Source: Sphingomonas profundi (GTDB lineage: Bacteria; Pseudomonadota; Alphaproteobacteria; Sphingomonadales; Sphingomonadaceae). Taken from it: 64,000 nucleotides of DNA. The stretch spans positions 1,612,001 to 1,676,000 of the forward strand of contig NZ_CP046535.1 of NCBI RefSeq assembly GCF_009739515.1, given 5' to 3'. The notes beneath the pieces are model-generated. The model did no database searches, was not told where the DNA came from, and worked only from the letters and a program-made list of their open reading frames with translations. Made by a program: the position numbers and the translations under genes. Below are positions 13,230 through 24,383 of the stretch, piece after piece (position 1 is the stretch's first letter; each line of letters starts with the position of its first letter).

Positions 13230-13261
13230 AAGCGGCCGGCTGAGCGATCAGCCGGCCGCTT
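13230..13261. terminator. Perfect 14-bp hairpin shared by convergent genes
   Basis: Fourteen paired bases around the loop GCGA (a GNRA tetraloop): arms 13230-13243 and 13248-13261. It follows the hemerythrin gene on the plus strand, and the TGA stop of the convergent membrane-protein gene (13248-13250) is part of the stem. T runs are short, so termination may depend on stem strength. Confidence 0.6.
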
Positions 13262-14147
13262 CCGTTTCCAGCAGCGCCTGCCCCAGCGACCCCCCGGTCA
13301 TCGCGATGAAAAAGCCGCCTAGCAGCGGCGCCAGCAGCCACATCGGATAGAGCCAGGGCGAGTGCATGATGGCGATCTGCCGCGATGGATCGGCGAGCCC
13401 GACAACCCCGCCGCCGCTGCCGAGCAACACGATCAGCATGGGCAGGAACAGCAGCAGCGAAACGGCGCTGACGATCATGCCGGCGATCGCGAAGCCGCCG
13501 AGCAGCGGCCAGAAATGCCCACGGGACCGCCGCCATCCCTCCAGCACCACGACGCGCCCACGCACCAGCGTGAGCGGCAGCGCCAGGGCGAACCGCGTCT
13601 GCAACGCGATCATGGACGCCATCAGAAGGGAGACCGACAGAAGCGCCGCCAGCACCACGAATATCGCCGCCGCGCCGCCATCCGCGGCCGATGTGCCGAC
13701 AGTACCGGCGAAGATCGCCGCACCGCCGACGATCACGATCGCGACGACGAGGATCATCGCCAGATAGGCACCGAGGCCGATCAGCAGCAGCAGGATCGTC
13801 GTACCCAGCAGCCGCAGCTCGTCCATTCCCACCCGGATGAAGTAGGCCCCCTGCTCCTCCGGCTTCAGCACCGCCCGCATCGCCGCCGCCAGCAACACCA
13901 GCAGCATGCCGGAGGAACCGAGATTGACGGCCAGCAGCGCCGGCCAGAGCCCCGGCGGGATGGCCGGCGCGGGCGCCGCAGCGCCGGCCGCCGGCATCGC
14001 GCGGATCATCTCCGCCATCAGCGGGCGCGTGACCAGGCTGGTGACGATGCCGAACAGCAGATACACGAAGCCCCACGCCAGCACGGCGCGGGGCCTCGAT
14101 CGGATCAGCGTGAAGCCGGCCAGGCCGATGCGCGCGGCATCCGCCAC
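13248..14147 (-). CDS. Unknown polytopic inner-membrane protein
   Basis: 299-residue protein with about six hydrophobic segments: roughly 22-40, 68-90, 112-150 (two), 163-185, 215-245 and 265-285. It has no catalytic motif I recognise; the organisation resembles glycerophosphodiester-phosphodiesterase-type membrane domains and other unassigned alphaproteobacterial proteins. It lies 10 bases downstream of pntB on the same strand and is probably the last gene of that transcript. The function is unknown. Confidence 0.75.
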   Translation of the reverse strand: MADAARIGLAGFTLIRSRPRAVLAWGFVYLLFGIVTSLVTRPLMAEMIRAMPAAGAAAPAPAIPPGLWPALLAVNLGSSGMLLVLLAAAMRAVLKPEEQGAYFIRVGMDELRLLGTTILLLLIGLGAYLAMILVVAIVIVGGAAIFAGTVGTSAADGGAAAIFVVLAALLSVSLLMASMIALQTRFALALPLTLVRGRVVVLEGWRRSRGHFWPLLGGFAIAGMIVSAVSLLLFLPMLIVLLGSGGGVVGLADPSRQIAIMHSPWLYPMWLLAPLLGGFFIAMTGGSLGQALLETEAAG

Positions 14148-14157
14148 GGCCGGCGCC

Positions 14158-15621
14158 TCAGTGGGCCATCGCCTTGACGATGTCGTCGACCATCTTCTTG
14201 GCGTCGGCCAGCAGCATCATCGTGTTGTCCATGTAGAACACGTCGTTGTCGACGCCGGCATAGCCGACACCGCCCATCGATCGCTTCACGAACAGCACCG
14301 TCTTGGCCTTTTCCACGTCCAGCACCGGCATGCCGTAGATCGGCGAGGACTTGTCCGTTTTGGCCGCCGGGTTGGTCACGTCATTGGCGCCGATCACGAA
14401 GGCGACGTCGCTCTGGGCGAACTCGCCGTTGATGTCCTCCAGTTCGAACACCTCGTCATAGGGCACGTTCGCCTCGGCAAGCAGCACGTTCATGTGGCCG
14501 GGCATGCGGCCGGCGACGGGATGGATGGCGTATTTCACCTTCACGCCCTCCTTCTTCAGCGTGTCGGCCATCTCGCGCAGCGCGTGCTGCGCCTGCGCCA
14601 CCGCCATGCCGTAGCCGGGCACGATGATCACCTGCTCCGCCTGCTTCATCAGGAAGGCCGCGTCCTCGGCCGATCCGCGCTTCCACGGCCGGTCGATGGC
14701 GGCGGCGCCACCGGCACTCGCTGTATCGCCGCCGAAGCCGCCGGCGATCACCGAGATGAAGCTGCGGTTCATCGCCCGGCACATGATGTAGCTGAGGATC
14801 GCGCCCGACGAGCCGACCAGCGCGCCGGTGATGATCATCGCCGAATTGTGCAGCGTGAAGCCCATCGCCGCGGCCGCCCAGCCCGAATAGCTGTTCAGCA
14901 TCGACACGACGACCGGCATGTCCGCGCCGCCGATCGGGATGATGAGCAGGAAGCCGATCAGGAAGCTGAGCGCGGTGATGACGAGGAAAACCCACGCGCT
15001 CTGATCGGTCAGGAAGTAGCCGACCAGCCCCAGGATGGCCGCCAGCAGCGCGATGTTGATGACATGCCGGCCCGGCAGCATGATCGGCTTGCCGCCCATG
15101 TTGCCGTTCAGCTTCAGGAAGGCGATGACCGAGCCCGAGAAGGTGATCGCGCCGATCGCGACGCCAAGGCCCATCTCGATCCGGCTGACGCGCAGGATCT
15201 CGCCGGTGGCCGGGTCGACGATGCCGAAGGCGGCGGGGTTGAGGTACGCGGCGATCGCCACCAGCACCGCCGCCATGCCGACGAGCGAGTGGAACGCCGC
15301 GACCAGCTGCGGCATGTCCGTCATGGCGATGCGCTTGGCCGTCACATAGCCGATGCCGCCGCCGATCGCGATGGCGATGGCGATCTCGACCAGGCCGGTG
15401 CCGTGCAGGATCAGCGTCGTGACGACGGCGATCAGCATGCCGATCATGCCGAAGCGGTTGCCCTGCCGCGAGCTCGTCGGGCTGGAGAGGCCGCGCAGCG
15501 CGAGGATGAACAGCACGCCCGAGGCGAGATAGGCGAGGCCGGCCCAGCTGGGCACGGCGATATGCTCGGCGGCATGGGCCATGCCGGCGGGCATGACATC
15601 GGTGGCGGCGTCGTAGTTCAT
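14158..15621 (-). CDS. pntB: Proton-translocating NAD(P) transhydrogenase subunit beta
   Basis: 487-residue membrane subunit that carries the NADP(H)-binding domain III and most of the proton channel. The first 275 residues hold about nine transmembrane helices; the last 180 form the Rossmann-like NADP domain with VPGYGMAVAQAQHALREM, AGRMPGHMNVLLAEA and the KRSMGGVGYAGVDN loop. With PntA it uses the proton gradient to reduce NADP+ with NADH. A GGGGGGAC ribosome site precedes ATG 15621; the gap to pntA2 is 46 bases. Confidence 0.97.
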   Translation of the reverse strand: MNYDAATDVMPAGMAHAAEHIAVPSWAGLAYLASGVLFILALRGLSSPTSSRQGNRFGMIGMLIAVVTTLILHGTGLVEIAIAIAIGGGIGYVTAKRIAMTDMPQLVAAFHSLVGMAAVLVAIAAYLNPAAFGIVDPATGEILRVSRIEMGLGVAIGAITFSGSVIAFLKLNGNMGGKPIMLPGRHVINIALLAAILGLVGYFLTDQSAWVFLVITALSFLIGFLLIIPIGGADMPVVVSMLNSYSGWAAAAMGFTLHNSAMIITGALVGSSGAILSYIMCRAMNRSFISVIAGGFGGDTASAGGAAAIDRPWKRGSAEDAAFLMKQAEQVIIVPGYGMAVAQAQHALREMADTLKKEGVKVKYAIHPVAGRMPGHMNVLLAEANVPYDEVFELEDINGEFAQSDVAFVIGANDVTNPAAKTDKSSPIYGMPVLDVEKAKTVLFVKRSMGGVGYAGVDNDVFYMDNTMMLLADAKKMVDDIVKAMAH

Positions 15622-15667
15622 CGGATCAGTCCCCCCGGCCGATATGCGTCAAGGCGAGCCACCGGGC

Positions 15668-15955
15668 TCAACCCTTGCGCTCCTTCTTCTTGTACATGGC
15701 GAGCATCCGCTCGGTGACGGCGAAGCCGCCGAAGATGTTCACGCTGGCGAACACCACGGCGACGAGGCCGAGATATTTCGACGTCGCCGATCCGGGCGCC
15801 GCCGAGGCGATCAGCGCGCCGACGATGATGACGGACGAGATCGCGTTCGTCACCGCCATCAGCGGCGTATGCAGCGCCGGCGTGACCGACCAGACGACGT
15901 AGAAGCCGATGAAGCAGGCCAGCACGAAGATCGACAGGATCGATATGAAGTCCAT
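15668..15955 (-). CDS. pntA2: NAD(P) transhydrogenase subunit alpha part 2
   Basis: 95-residue membrane protein forming the transmembrane part of the alpha subunit, encoded separately as in other alphaproteobacteria. Three hydrophobic helices are visible (ISILSIFVLACFIGFYVVW, ISSVIIVGALIAS, LGLVAVVFASVNIFGGFAV) followed by the family signature ERMLAMYKKKER. An AAAGGAGG ribosome site precedes it. It should follow pntA1 directly, but an unknown gene lies between them here. Confidence 0.94.
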   Translation of the reverse strand: MDFISILSIFVLACFIGFYVVWSVTPALHTPLMAVTNAISSVIIVGALIASAAPGSATSKYLGLVAVVFASVNIFGGFAVTERMLAMYKKKERKG

Positions 15956-15975
15956 TTTTCGCCTCCTTTTGTGGC

Positions 15976-16716
15976 CTACTGTAATGTTCTAGTCGTGAAG
16001 ATGCCGAACGGCTGCCGAGGCATCGCCTCGTCAACACTAACAATCATCTTGCCATCTTTCTCGGACAACGCGGTGAAACGGGCGCCGAGAATAGCGATCT
16101 GCTTCGGCATCTCTCTGGATTTAAATGCAACAGGTGCGGTTATTCGCGATAAAGAACCATCTTTGCCGAATGCGATCATGAACGACTCGGCGCTGAATAT
16201 GTTGAAGTAGTTGCGTCGCTCAATGCCGATGAAAAACACGTCCGTCATTTTGACCGTATCGACATCATGATACGCAATATCAGGCAGCGCCTTCGGCATC
16301 TTTGGTCGGTCGCCTGCGATATTCAAGATGCTTGCCGTCTGGCTGCGAGCCGGAAACCAGCCCTCAAACCGCAAATCCCTATCACTATCGACAAAGCATA
16401 AGTGCAAACCGCGCATAAAAGACTCTTCAAGGGCGCTTGGCTGGCAATACACATTGTCATTCGGCGTCTCGACCTTCACCAGCTGCGTGCCGGGCGGAAG
16501 AGTAGGCAGCTTGTCGATTTCGATACGGTCTGCCAATTCGACTAAGCCCGTCGGCAACAGGCGTTGTTTCAGAACGAAGTCGCCGGAGACCAGCGCTTGC
16601 TCGCCCTGAGGAGGTGCGACGGGCTGGATAATCCAGCTATTCCGCAGATGACGCGGCTCTCCATGAGCCACCGATGCAAGCAGCTCTGCCGCGACTATTG
16701 CGACAAGGGCCCTCAC
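15976..16716 (-). CDS. Unknown secreted protein inside the pnt operon
   Basis: 246-residue protein with an apparent Sec signal peptide (RALVAIVAAELLASVAHG, cleavage near residue 19) and a mature domain rich in beta strands with two cysteines near residues 90 and 105. No family recognised. It starts with GTG at 16716, whose last bases are in the pntA1 TGA (GTGA overlap), so it is coupled to pntA1 translation; its stop is 20 bases before pntA2. Base use differs from its neighbours: the sampled line at 16141 has 27 G+C of 60. Likely acquired; envelope location is predicted, role unknown. Confidence 0.78.
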   Translation of the reverse strand: MRALVAIVAAELLASVAHGEPRHLRNSWIIQPVAPPQGEQALVSGDFVLKQRLLPTGLVELADRIEIDKLPTLPPGTQLVKVETPNDNVYCQPSALEESFMRGLHLCFVDSDRDLRFEGWFPARSQTASILNIAGDRPKMPKALPDIAYHDVDTVKMTDVFFIGIERRNYFNIFSAESFMIAFGKDGSLSRITAPVAFKSREMPKQIAILGARFTALSEKDGKMIVSVDEAMPRQPFGIFTTRTLQ

Positions 16717-17849
16717 CCCAGCAGCCGCGCGTTGACGACCTTGCCCCCTTGCGTCAACCGCACCGCGTCGCCGATCTCGGCGTCGAGTACCGGGCCGCCC
16801 TTCTCCTTGTCCCAGAAGGCGGAGAGGAAGTTGAACAGGTTGCGCGAGAACAGGGCAGAGCTGTCCGCCGACAGGCGCGAGGCGACGTTGCGGTGGCCGA
16901 CGATCTTCACGCCGTGCCGCTCCACCACCTCGCCGGCGACGGCGCCTTCCACGTTGCCGCCGCTCTCCACCGCCAGATCGACGATGACGGAGCCCGGCCG
17001 CATCGATGCGATCTGCGCGTCGGAGATCAGGCGCGGCGCAGGCCGGCCGGGGATCAGCGCCGTGGTGATGACGATGTCCTGCTTGGCGATGTGGCTGGAG
17101 ACCAGTTCGGCCTGCGCCTTCTGATATTCCGGGCTCATCTCGGTCGCGTAGCCGCCCGATCCCTCGCCCTCGATGCCCTTCACGTTCTCGACGAAGATCG
17201 GCTTCGCGCCCAGCGACAGGATCTGCTCCTTCGTGGCCGATCGCACGTCGGTGGCGGAAACCTGAGCGCCCAGCCGCCGCGCCGTGGCGATCGCCTGCAG
17301 GCCGGCGACGCCTACGCCCATGACGAAGCAGCGCGCGGCGGATACGGTGCCCGCCGCCGTCATCATCATCGGGAAGGCGCGGCCATATTCGGCCGCCGCG
17401 TCCAGCACCGCCTTGTAGCCGGCGAGGTTCGATTGCGAGGACAGGATGTCCATCGATTGCGCGCGGGTGATGCGCGGCATGAACTCCATCGCCAGCGCCT
17501 CGATGCCGGCGGCGGCATAGCCGTCCACCTTCGCGCGCCCGCCATTCTCGCCGCCGCCGAACGGGTTGAGGCCGGCGGCCAGCCACGCGCCGGGCTTGGC
17601 CCCCGCGAGCGAAGCCGGGTCCGGCCCCTGCACGCCGAAGATGATGTCCGCGCCGGAGAGTACGGCGGCGCGATCGCCCACCGTGGCGCCGGCATCGGCA
17701 TAGGCCTGGTCGGCGATCGACGCCCGCTCGCCGGCGCCGCTCTCCACCGCCATGGTGGCGCCCAGCCCGATGAACTTCTTGACGGTCTCCGGCGTGGCCG
17801 CCACCCGGCGCTCGCCCTCGGCCGTTTCCCGCAGGACCGCGATCTTCAT
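16713..17849 (-). CDS. pntA1: NAD(P) transhydrogenase subunit alpha part 1
   Basis: 378-residue soluble NAD(H)-binding domain I of transhydrogenase, related to alanine dehydrogenase. It begins MKIAVLRETAEGERRVAATP and contains ESGAGERASIADQAY, the SSQSNLAGYKAVLDAA region and a Rossmann fold with FVMGVGVAGLQAIATARRLG. Length is normal for the split alphaproteobacterial form. The microprotein gene upstream ends 5 bases before its ATG. Confidence 0.96.
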   Translation of the reverse strand: MKIAVLRETAEGERRVAATPETVKKFIGLGATMAVESGAGERASIADQAYADAGATVGDRAAVLSGADIIFGVQGPDPASLAGAKPGAWLAAGLNPFGGGENGGRAKVDGYAAAGIEALAMEFMPRITRAQSMDILSSQSNLAGYKAVLDAAAEYGRAFPMMMTAAGTVSAARCFVMGVGVAGLQAIATARRLGAQVSATDVRSATKEQILSLGAKPIFVENVKGIEGEGSGGYATEMSPEYQKAQAELVSSHIAKQDIVITTALIPGRPAPRLISDAQIASMRPGSVIVDLAVESGGNVEGAVAGEVVERHGVKIVGHRNVASRLSADSSALFSRNLFNFLSAFWDKEKGGPVLDAEIGDAVRLTQGGKVVNARLLG

Positions 17850-17854
17850 CGCGC

Positions 17855-17983
17855 TCAGTTCGCGATGAGCAGGACGACGACCGCCGCGGCGGCGATCGCC
17901 ACGCCGGTGCCGACCTTCAGCAGCGTGATGAAGCCCGCATAGGTGCCCTCGTGAGCCTTCAGCTCCATGTTGTTACCGGCCAT
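17855..17983 (-). CDS. aa3-type cytochrome c oxidase subunit IV microprotein
   Basis: 42-residue protein: a short N-terminus MAGNNMELKAHEGTYAGF followed by a single transmembrane helix ending VAIAAAAVVVLLIAN. This is the pattern of the bacterial aa3 oxidase subunit IV family (helix packed at the edge of subunit I). It is often found near pntA in alphaproteobacteria. Five bases separate its TGA from the pntA1 ATG, so it leads the operon. Confidence 0.85.
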   Translation of the reverse strand: MAGNNMELKAHEGTYAGFITLLKVGTGVAIAAAAVVVLLIAN

Positions 17984-18134
17984 GTTCCGTCCCCTCTTGC
18001 GGCAGTCCTCCATCCTCTAGCTGCGCCGGGCCATCGCCTCAAGTAGCCAGCCGGCTTTGTGACACCGTGACTTAATCCGGATTTTACTTCGCGCCGCTAT
18101 GCGCCTGTCCTGAAACGAGGCGCATGAGGACGCA

Positions 18135-19556
<1,422 letters not shown>

Positions 19557-19557
19557 T

Positions 19558-19571
19558 CCGCCGAAAGGCGG
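19558..19571. terminator. Short GAAA-loop hairpin between regulator and kinase genes
   Basis: CCGCC-GAAA-GGCGG forms a five-bp stem with a stable tetraloop in the 33-base convergent gap. It lacks a T run; a weak bidirectional terminator at best. Confidence 0.3.
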
Positions 19572-19589
19572 CCACCTTGGGCGGCCGGC

Positions 19590-22500
19590 TCAGCCCACCG
19601 CCTTACGCAATATGCGCGACAGCTCGTCGATCGAATAGGGCTTCTGCAGCAGATCGAAGCCGCCGGTGCCCTGCGCCGCCAGCACCGCGCTGTAGCCGCT
19701 GGTCAGCACGATCGGCAGCGCCGGCAGCAGGGTGCGCAGCTCGCGCGCAAGCTCGATGCCGGACTTGCCCGGCATGATCACGTCGGTGAACACGATGTCG
19801 AAGCGGTCCGGCGTGGCGGCCACCAGCGCCAGCGCCTCGTCGGCGGTGGCCGCCCACTCGGTGCCGAAGCCCAGTTCCGCGAGCGCCTGGGTGGCGAAGC
19901 GGCCGACCTCCTCATTGTCCTCCACCACCAGCACGCACCCGCCGGGCCGCGCGGGGCGGGCCGTGTCCGGCCCGTCGGCGGCGGCGGCCTGCTCGTCCGG
20001 CGCCACCAGCGGCAGGTACAGGGTGAAGGTCGATCCCTCGCCGGGCGCGCTCGCGACGTGGATCTCGCCGCCGGACTGCTTGGCGAAGCCGAACACCTGC
20101 GACAGGCCCAGGCCCGTGCCCTCGCCCACACTCTTGGTGGAGAAGAACGGTTCGAATATATGCTCGATCTGGTCGGCCGCGATGCCGCTGCCGGTATCGG
20201 TGATCGCCACCGCCACATAGTCGCCCGGCACGGCCGGATGGTTGCGGATCGCGGGCATCGCCGCGACGGTGGCGACGGCGATCGTCAGATCGCCCTCGCC
20301 GCCCATCGCGTCGCGCGCATTCACCGCCATGTTGACGATCGCGGTATCGAACTGGCTGGGATCGGCATTCACGTGGCACGGCGTCGCGCACGCGGATAGG
20401 TGCAGGCGGATGCGCGACCCGGTGAGGGTGCCCAGCATCTCGCGCAGCGCGGTGATGTTGGCGCCGGCATCGAACACCTGCGGCTTCAGCGCCTGCCGCC
20501 GGGCGAAGGCGAGCAGCTGCGCGGTCAGCCGCGTCGCGCGGTCGGTGGTATCCGATATGGCATCGATGTAGCGCCGCCTCTTCTCCTCCGAGATGTTCGG
20601 CCGCTTCAGCAGATCCACCGATCCGCGGATCACGGTCAGCAGGTTGTTGAAGTCGTGCGCCACGCCGCCGGTCAGCTGGCCCACCGCCTCCACCTTCTGC
20701 GCCTGGCGCAGCGCGTCCTCGGTGCGGCGGAGCGTCTCCTGCGCCTCCTTCTCGGCGGTCACGTGACGGCCGGTGGCGTAGATCAGCCCCTCGAACGGCG
20801 CCGCCACCCAAGAGATCCAGCGATGGCCGCCGTCGGCGTGGCACAGGCGGTTCTCCATGATCGGCAGCGGACCCTCCGCCGCGCTGCCCAGCGCCGCCCG
20901 CGTCGCGGGCAGATCGTCCGGATGGATCAGGTCGGTGATGTTGGTGCCGATCGTCGCCGCCACGTCGATGCCGAGAATGTCGTGCCAGGCGGGGTTCATC
21001 TCGCCGATCATGCCCTCGAAATCGACGATCGCGAGCAGATCGGGCGACGCCTTCCACAGCCGGTCCCGCTCCGCCATGGTCGATGCGATGTCGGCGGCGA
21101 GCCGTTCCGCGCGGGACTGTAGCTCCCGCTCCATACGCTTTCGCTCGGTCAGGTCCTGAATCGCGCCGATCATGCGGATCGGCCTGCCGTCCTCGTCGCG
21201 GATCACCGATCCGCGATCGAACACGTCGGCGAAGCTGCCGTCGGCGCGGGTGAAGCGATATTCGGCGGACCATTCGGTGCCGTCGCCCGCGATCACCGCG
21301 TGGAGGCCGTGGTCGATCCGTGCGCGATCGTCGGGATGGATATGATCCATCCACCAGCTGCCGACCGGCGCGACATCGGCCAGGCGGTGGCCGTAGACCG
21401 TCTCGATCGCCTCGTTCCAGCGGACATTGTCGATCCGCAGATCCCAGTCCCAGATCGCGTCGTTCGTCGCGGCCACGGCGTAGCGCAGCCGCTCCTCCGT
21501 CTCGCGCAGCGCCAGCCGGGCGGCGCGATCGGCAGTCACGTCGCGCACCGTGCCGATCAGGCGGACCGGGCGGCCCTTGTCGAAGAAGGCCTGTCCTTCG
21601 GCCGCCACCGCCCGCTCGATCCCGTCGACGATGCCGATCGTTCGATATTCGGTGCGGAACTTGCCCGTGCCGGCCGGATCGAGCGAGGCGGCGACGGCGG
21701 TCGCCGCCGCGTCCCGATCGTCCGGATGGAGGCCGCGCAGGAACGTCTCCTCATAGCCCACCGGGGCGCCCGGCGGCAGGCCGAACAGGGCACGGCAGCG
21801 ATCGTCCCACTCCAGCGCGTCGGCATCGGGATGATAGTCGAAATTGCCCAGGCCGGCGGCGTGGGAGGCCAGCTCCAGCCGCTCCCGGCTGCGGTCCAGC
21901 GCCTCGCGCGTCTCGTGATCGGCGGTGATGTCGCGCAGGCTCTTGACGAAGCCAGAGCGCCCCTCGCCCACCAGCGGCGTCACGGTGCCGTGGGCGTAGA
22001 AGCGGCTGCCGTCCTTGCGCTGATGCCAGCGTTCGTCCAGCGCGCGCCCCTCGCGCGCGGCGCGGGCCAGCTCGGTCGCGGGCCGCGCCGCCGCGCGATC
22101 CTCGGCCACGAAGATCGTCGCCAGCGGGCGGCCGATCATCTCCTGCTCGCTCCAGCCAAGGATATGCTCCGCCCCCGCGCTCCAGCTCGTCACCTGGCCG
22201 CTCTCGTCGGTGCTGATGATCGCGGTGTCGATCGCCGAATCGATGATCGCGCGGTAGCGCTGCTCGACATGCTCGGCCGATCGCAGGGCCGCCGCCTCCG
22301 CGCTCTCGGTGAAGCCGCCGGCGATCAGGCCGGCGATCATCTGCGCGGTGAGGATGTGGCGCGAGTGGAACATGTCCGGCTCGCGCGATTGCAGCTTCAG
22401 CACGCCGAAGGCCTCGCCCCGGCGCGACAGCGGCACCACGATCATCGAGCGTATGCCCAGCCGCTCCACCGTCGCCCGGTCCGATCGCTCGTCGCGCAGT

Positions 22501-23354
22501 GCGTCGGCGGTGACGAGGGTGCTGCCGCCGCGCAGCGACGCGCCGGAGAACGACCCTTCGATCGGCAGCTCCAGCCCGACATGCGGCGCCGACGTGCCGG
22601 ATGCGGAGCGATACACCAGCCGGTCGTCGAAGCGCATCTCCACGACCGCACCGTCGGCCGGCGGCACCGCCTCCAGCGCGGCATCGACGAACGCCTGCAG
22701 GCTCGCATCGAAGCTGCCGCCCGCCTGCGCCACCTGGCGCTGCGCCTCCAGGATCGTCTCCAGCACGGCCGCGTCGCGCGTCGCCTGATCCTGCCGGCGG
22801 CCCTGCTCCACGATCGCGCGGTCGCGCTGGCCCACCGCGCAGCGCAGCTCGATCAGCGCCACCACCTGCCGCGCCACCGCGCGCAGCGCCGCCAGCTGCT
22901 CCGCGTCGAGCCCGCCGGGCCGGGGCGCCGTATCGATCGCGCACAGGCTGCCCAGCGCATGGCCGTCGCCGGTGACGAGCGGCATGCCGGCGTAGAAGCG
23001 GATATGCGGCGCCCCCGTCACCAGCGACATGCCGGCGGTGCGCGGATCGGCGGCCAGATCCTCGATCACGAACGGTTCGCCCTGGCGGATCGCCAGCGCG
23101 CACACCGACGTGTCGAGCGCCGTCTCGTGCGCATCGACGCCGATCCTTGCCTTGAACCACTGGCGCTGCGCCGCCACGAAGCTGACGAGCGCGATCGGCA
23201 CGCGGCAGATCGTCTTCACCAGCGCCACCGCGTCGTCGAACGCCGGCTCCGGCGGCGTATCGAGGATGCCGTAGCGGCTGAGCGCGGCGAGGCGATCGGC
23301 CTCCTGCGGGTCGGCGCCGGTCTCCGGATCGGTGCTGGTGTCAGTGTCGCTCAT
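19590..23354 (-). CDS. Hybrid sensor histidine kinase with GAF and PAS domains
   Basis: 1254-residue cytoplasmic sensor. Order: GAF domain (about 25-175, [18 protein letters not shown]), second GAF (about 200-350), four PAS domains (about 365-880; the third and fourth carry the PAC-like HPDDRARI and HPDDLPAT), HisKA with H-box [17 protein letters not shown] near 905, HATPase with [18 protein letters not shown], and a C-terminal receiver with phospho-acceptor Asp in [14 protein letters not shown]. The H-box resembles the CckA group. No membrane segment, so it senses something inside the cell. ATG 23354 ([13 protein letters not shown]) is chosen; the longer form to 23471 would cover the lipoprotein promoter. 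Confidence 0.92.
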   Translation of the reverse strand: MSDTDTSTDPETGADPQEADRLAALSRYGILDTPPEPAFDDAVALVKTICRVPIALVSFVAAQRQWFKARIGVDAHETALDTSVCALAIRQGEPFVIEDLAADPRTAGMSLVTGAPHIRFYAGMPLVTGDGHALGSLCAIDTAPRPGGLDAEQLAALRAVARQVVALIELRCAVGQRDRAIVEQGRRQDQATRDAAVLETILEAQRQVAQAGGSFDASLQAFVDAALEAVPPADGAVVEMRFDDRLVYRSASGTSAPHVGLELPIEGSFSGASLRGGSTLVTADALRDERSDRATVERLGIRSMIVVPLSRRGEAFGVLKLQSREPDMFHSRHILTAQMIAGLIAGGFTESAEAAALRSAEHVEQRYRAIIDSAIDTAIISTDESGQVTSWSAGAEHILGWSEQEMIGRPLATIFVAEDRAAARPATELARAAREGRALDERWHQRKDGSRFYAHGTVTPLVGEGRSGFVKSLRDITADHETREALDRSRERLELASHAAGLGNFDYHPDADALEWDDRCRALFGLPPGAPVGYEETFLRGLHPDDRDAAATAVAASLDPAGTGKFRTEYRTIGIVDGIERAVAAEGQAFFDKGRPVRLIGTVRDVTADRAARLALRETEERLRYAVAATNDAIWDWDLRIDNVRWNEAIETVYGHRLADVAPVGSWWMDHIHPDDRARIDHGLHAVIAGDGTEWSAEYRFTRADGSFADVFDRGSVIRDEDGRPIRMIGAIQDLTERKRMERELQSRAERLAADIASTMAERDRLWKASPDLLAIVDFEGMIGEMNPAWHDILGIDVAATIGTNITDLIHPDDLPATRAALGSAAEGPLPIMENRLCHADGGHRWISWVAAPFEGLIYATGRHVTAEKEAQETLRRTEDALRQAQKVEAVGQLTGGVAHDFNNLLTVIRGSVDLLKRPNISEEKRRRYIDAISDTTDRATRLTAQLLAFARRQALKPQVFDAGANITALREMLGTLTGSRIRLHLSACATPCHVNADPSQFDTAIVNMAVNARDAMGGEGDLTIAVATVAAMPAIRNHPAVPGDYVAVAITDTGSGIAADQIEHIFEPFFSTKSVGEGTGLGLSQVFGFAKQSGGEIHVASAPGEGSTFTLYLPLVAPDEQAAAADGPDTARPARPGGCVLVVEDNEEVGRFATQALAELGFGTEWAATADEALALVAATPDRFDIVFTDVIMPGKSGIELARELRTLLPALPIVLTSGYSAVLAAQGTGGFDLLQKPYSIDELSRILRKAVG

Positions 23355-23451
23355 CGGAACAGGCTTCGATCGTCTCGCATGCGGCCTCGAGTCCGCCACG
23401 CCGCATATCATATCGCCGGCCCGCGTCGAGACGGCGTTCGGCGGCGCAGGC

Positions 23452-23478
23452 GGAACCGGACCCACCCACAAGGTCGTT
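23452..23478 (+). promoter_or_regulatory. Possible EcfG promoter of the lipoprotein gene
   Basis: GGAAC at 23452-23456 and CGTT at 23475-23478 are separated by 18 bases, one more than the usual 16-17. The position, 27 bases before the ATG, fits. Weaker than the match at 12576. Confidence 0.35.
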
Positions 23479-23504
23479 ACGTTCCTGCAAAGGAGATGAC
23501 GACG

Positions 23505-24158
23505 ATGCCCAGGCTACCGCTGACCCTCGCCACCATGGCGCTCGCTTTGCCTGGCTGCGGCGGGCCGAAGACGCTCGCGCTGCCCACCGATCCCGTCGAG
23601 CAGGCGGCCACCTGCGGCGTCGTGGCCGCCGCCGAAGCGCGGGTGGGCCAGCCGCCGGCGGAGATCGCCAAGCCGCTGCCGCTGCCCGCGCAGGGCCACA
23701 TCCTGCACTATGCCCTGCTCGCCGGCACCGCCGCCGAACCCTTCTCGCGCGATCGCGTCGCCGCCGTCGTCGCGCGGATGCCGCAGATCGGCGATCAGGT
23801 GACGAAGGGCAAGTGGCAGACGCTGGTGCCGGCCTGCGCCGCGGCCTATCCGCAGGCGGTGCAGACGGCGCCCGTTACGCTGCCCGCCAATCCGCTGGAT
23901 GCACAGCTCAGCTGCTACACGCTGGCCGCGTTCCTTGACAAGGCGCTGAGCGCGCAGGGGAACAGCTACGTCGCCGAGTTCGCCAGATACGATGCGATGC
24001 GCCGCAATCTCGATCAGCGCATCGGCGCCAAGCTGGCCGCCAAGGGCAAGAGCTCTGCCGAGAGCCAGGCCGACGAGCGATCCGAACGGCTGGGCGCGGC
24101 GGCCAAGCTGGGGCCGCCGGCGAAGGTGATGGACGCCTGCCTGGCGCAATATGGCTGA
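23505..24158 (+). CDS. Unknown lipoprotein
   Basis: 217-residue exported protein. The N-terminus MPRLPLTLATMALALPGCGG is a short signal peptide ending in a lipobox-like LPGC, so acylation at the Cys is likely although Pro at -2 is unusual. The mature part has four further cysteines (ATCGV, VPACA, LSCYT, DACLA) in regular spacing, suggesting two disulphides in a helical domain. ATG 23505 has AAGGAG nine bases upstream; the ATG at 23496 is too close. Function unknown; possible stress control by EcfG. Confidence 0.75.
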   Translation: MPRLPLTLATMALALPGCGGPKTLALPTDPVEQAATCGVVAAAEARVGQPPAEIAKPLPLPAQGHILHYALLAGTAAEPFSRDRVAAVVARMPQIGDQVTKGKWQTLVPACAAAYPQAVQTAPVTLPANPLDAQLSCYTLAAFLDKALSAQGNSYVAEFARYDAMRRNLDQRIGAKLAAKGKSSAESQADERSERLGAAAKLGPPAKVMDACLAQYG

Positions 24159-24196
24159 TCGGCAGCGAACAAACGCCGCAGGCCGCTGAGCGGCGC

Positions 24197-24271
24197 TGGC
24201 TGGGGCGGCAGGATTCGAACCTGCGGATGGCGGCACCAAAAGCCGCTGCCTTACCACTTGGCGACGCCCCA
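24197..24271 (-). tRNA. tRNA-Gln (anticodon TTG)
   Basis: The minus strand folds as a cloverleaf: acceptor TGGGGCG pairs with CGCCCCA, anticodon stem GCGGC/GCCGC encloses loop TTTTGGT with anticodon TTG, and the T arm reads GCAGGTTCGAATCCTGC. The CCA end is encoded at 24197-24199. Confidence 0.95.
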
Positions 24272-24383
24272 GCATCCGTCCCGTCGGGGAAGGCGCCCCC
24301 TTATCGCCAAGGATCGCGCGTGGGAAGCCTCGACGACGCGGGGGCGAGCGGCTAGGCGGGTGCCTCCACGCCACGGAGGTGAC

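Noticed and set aside
15956-15975. Remnant of a second pntA2 start, by analogy with the broken carB copy
   Set aside because: The 20-base gap holds only the ribosome site of the intact pntA2; nothing matches its coding start.
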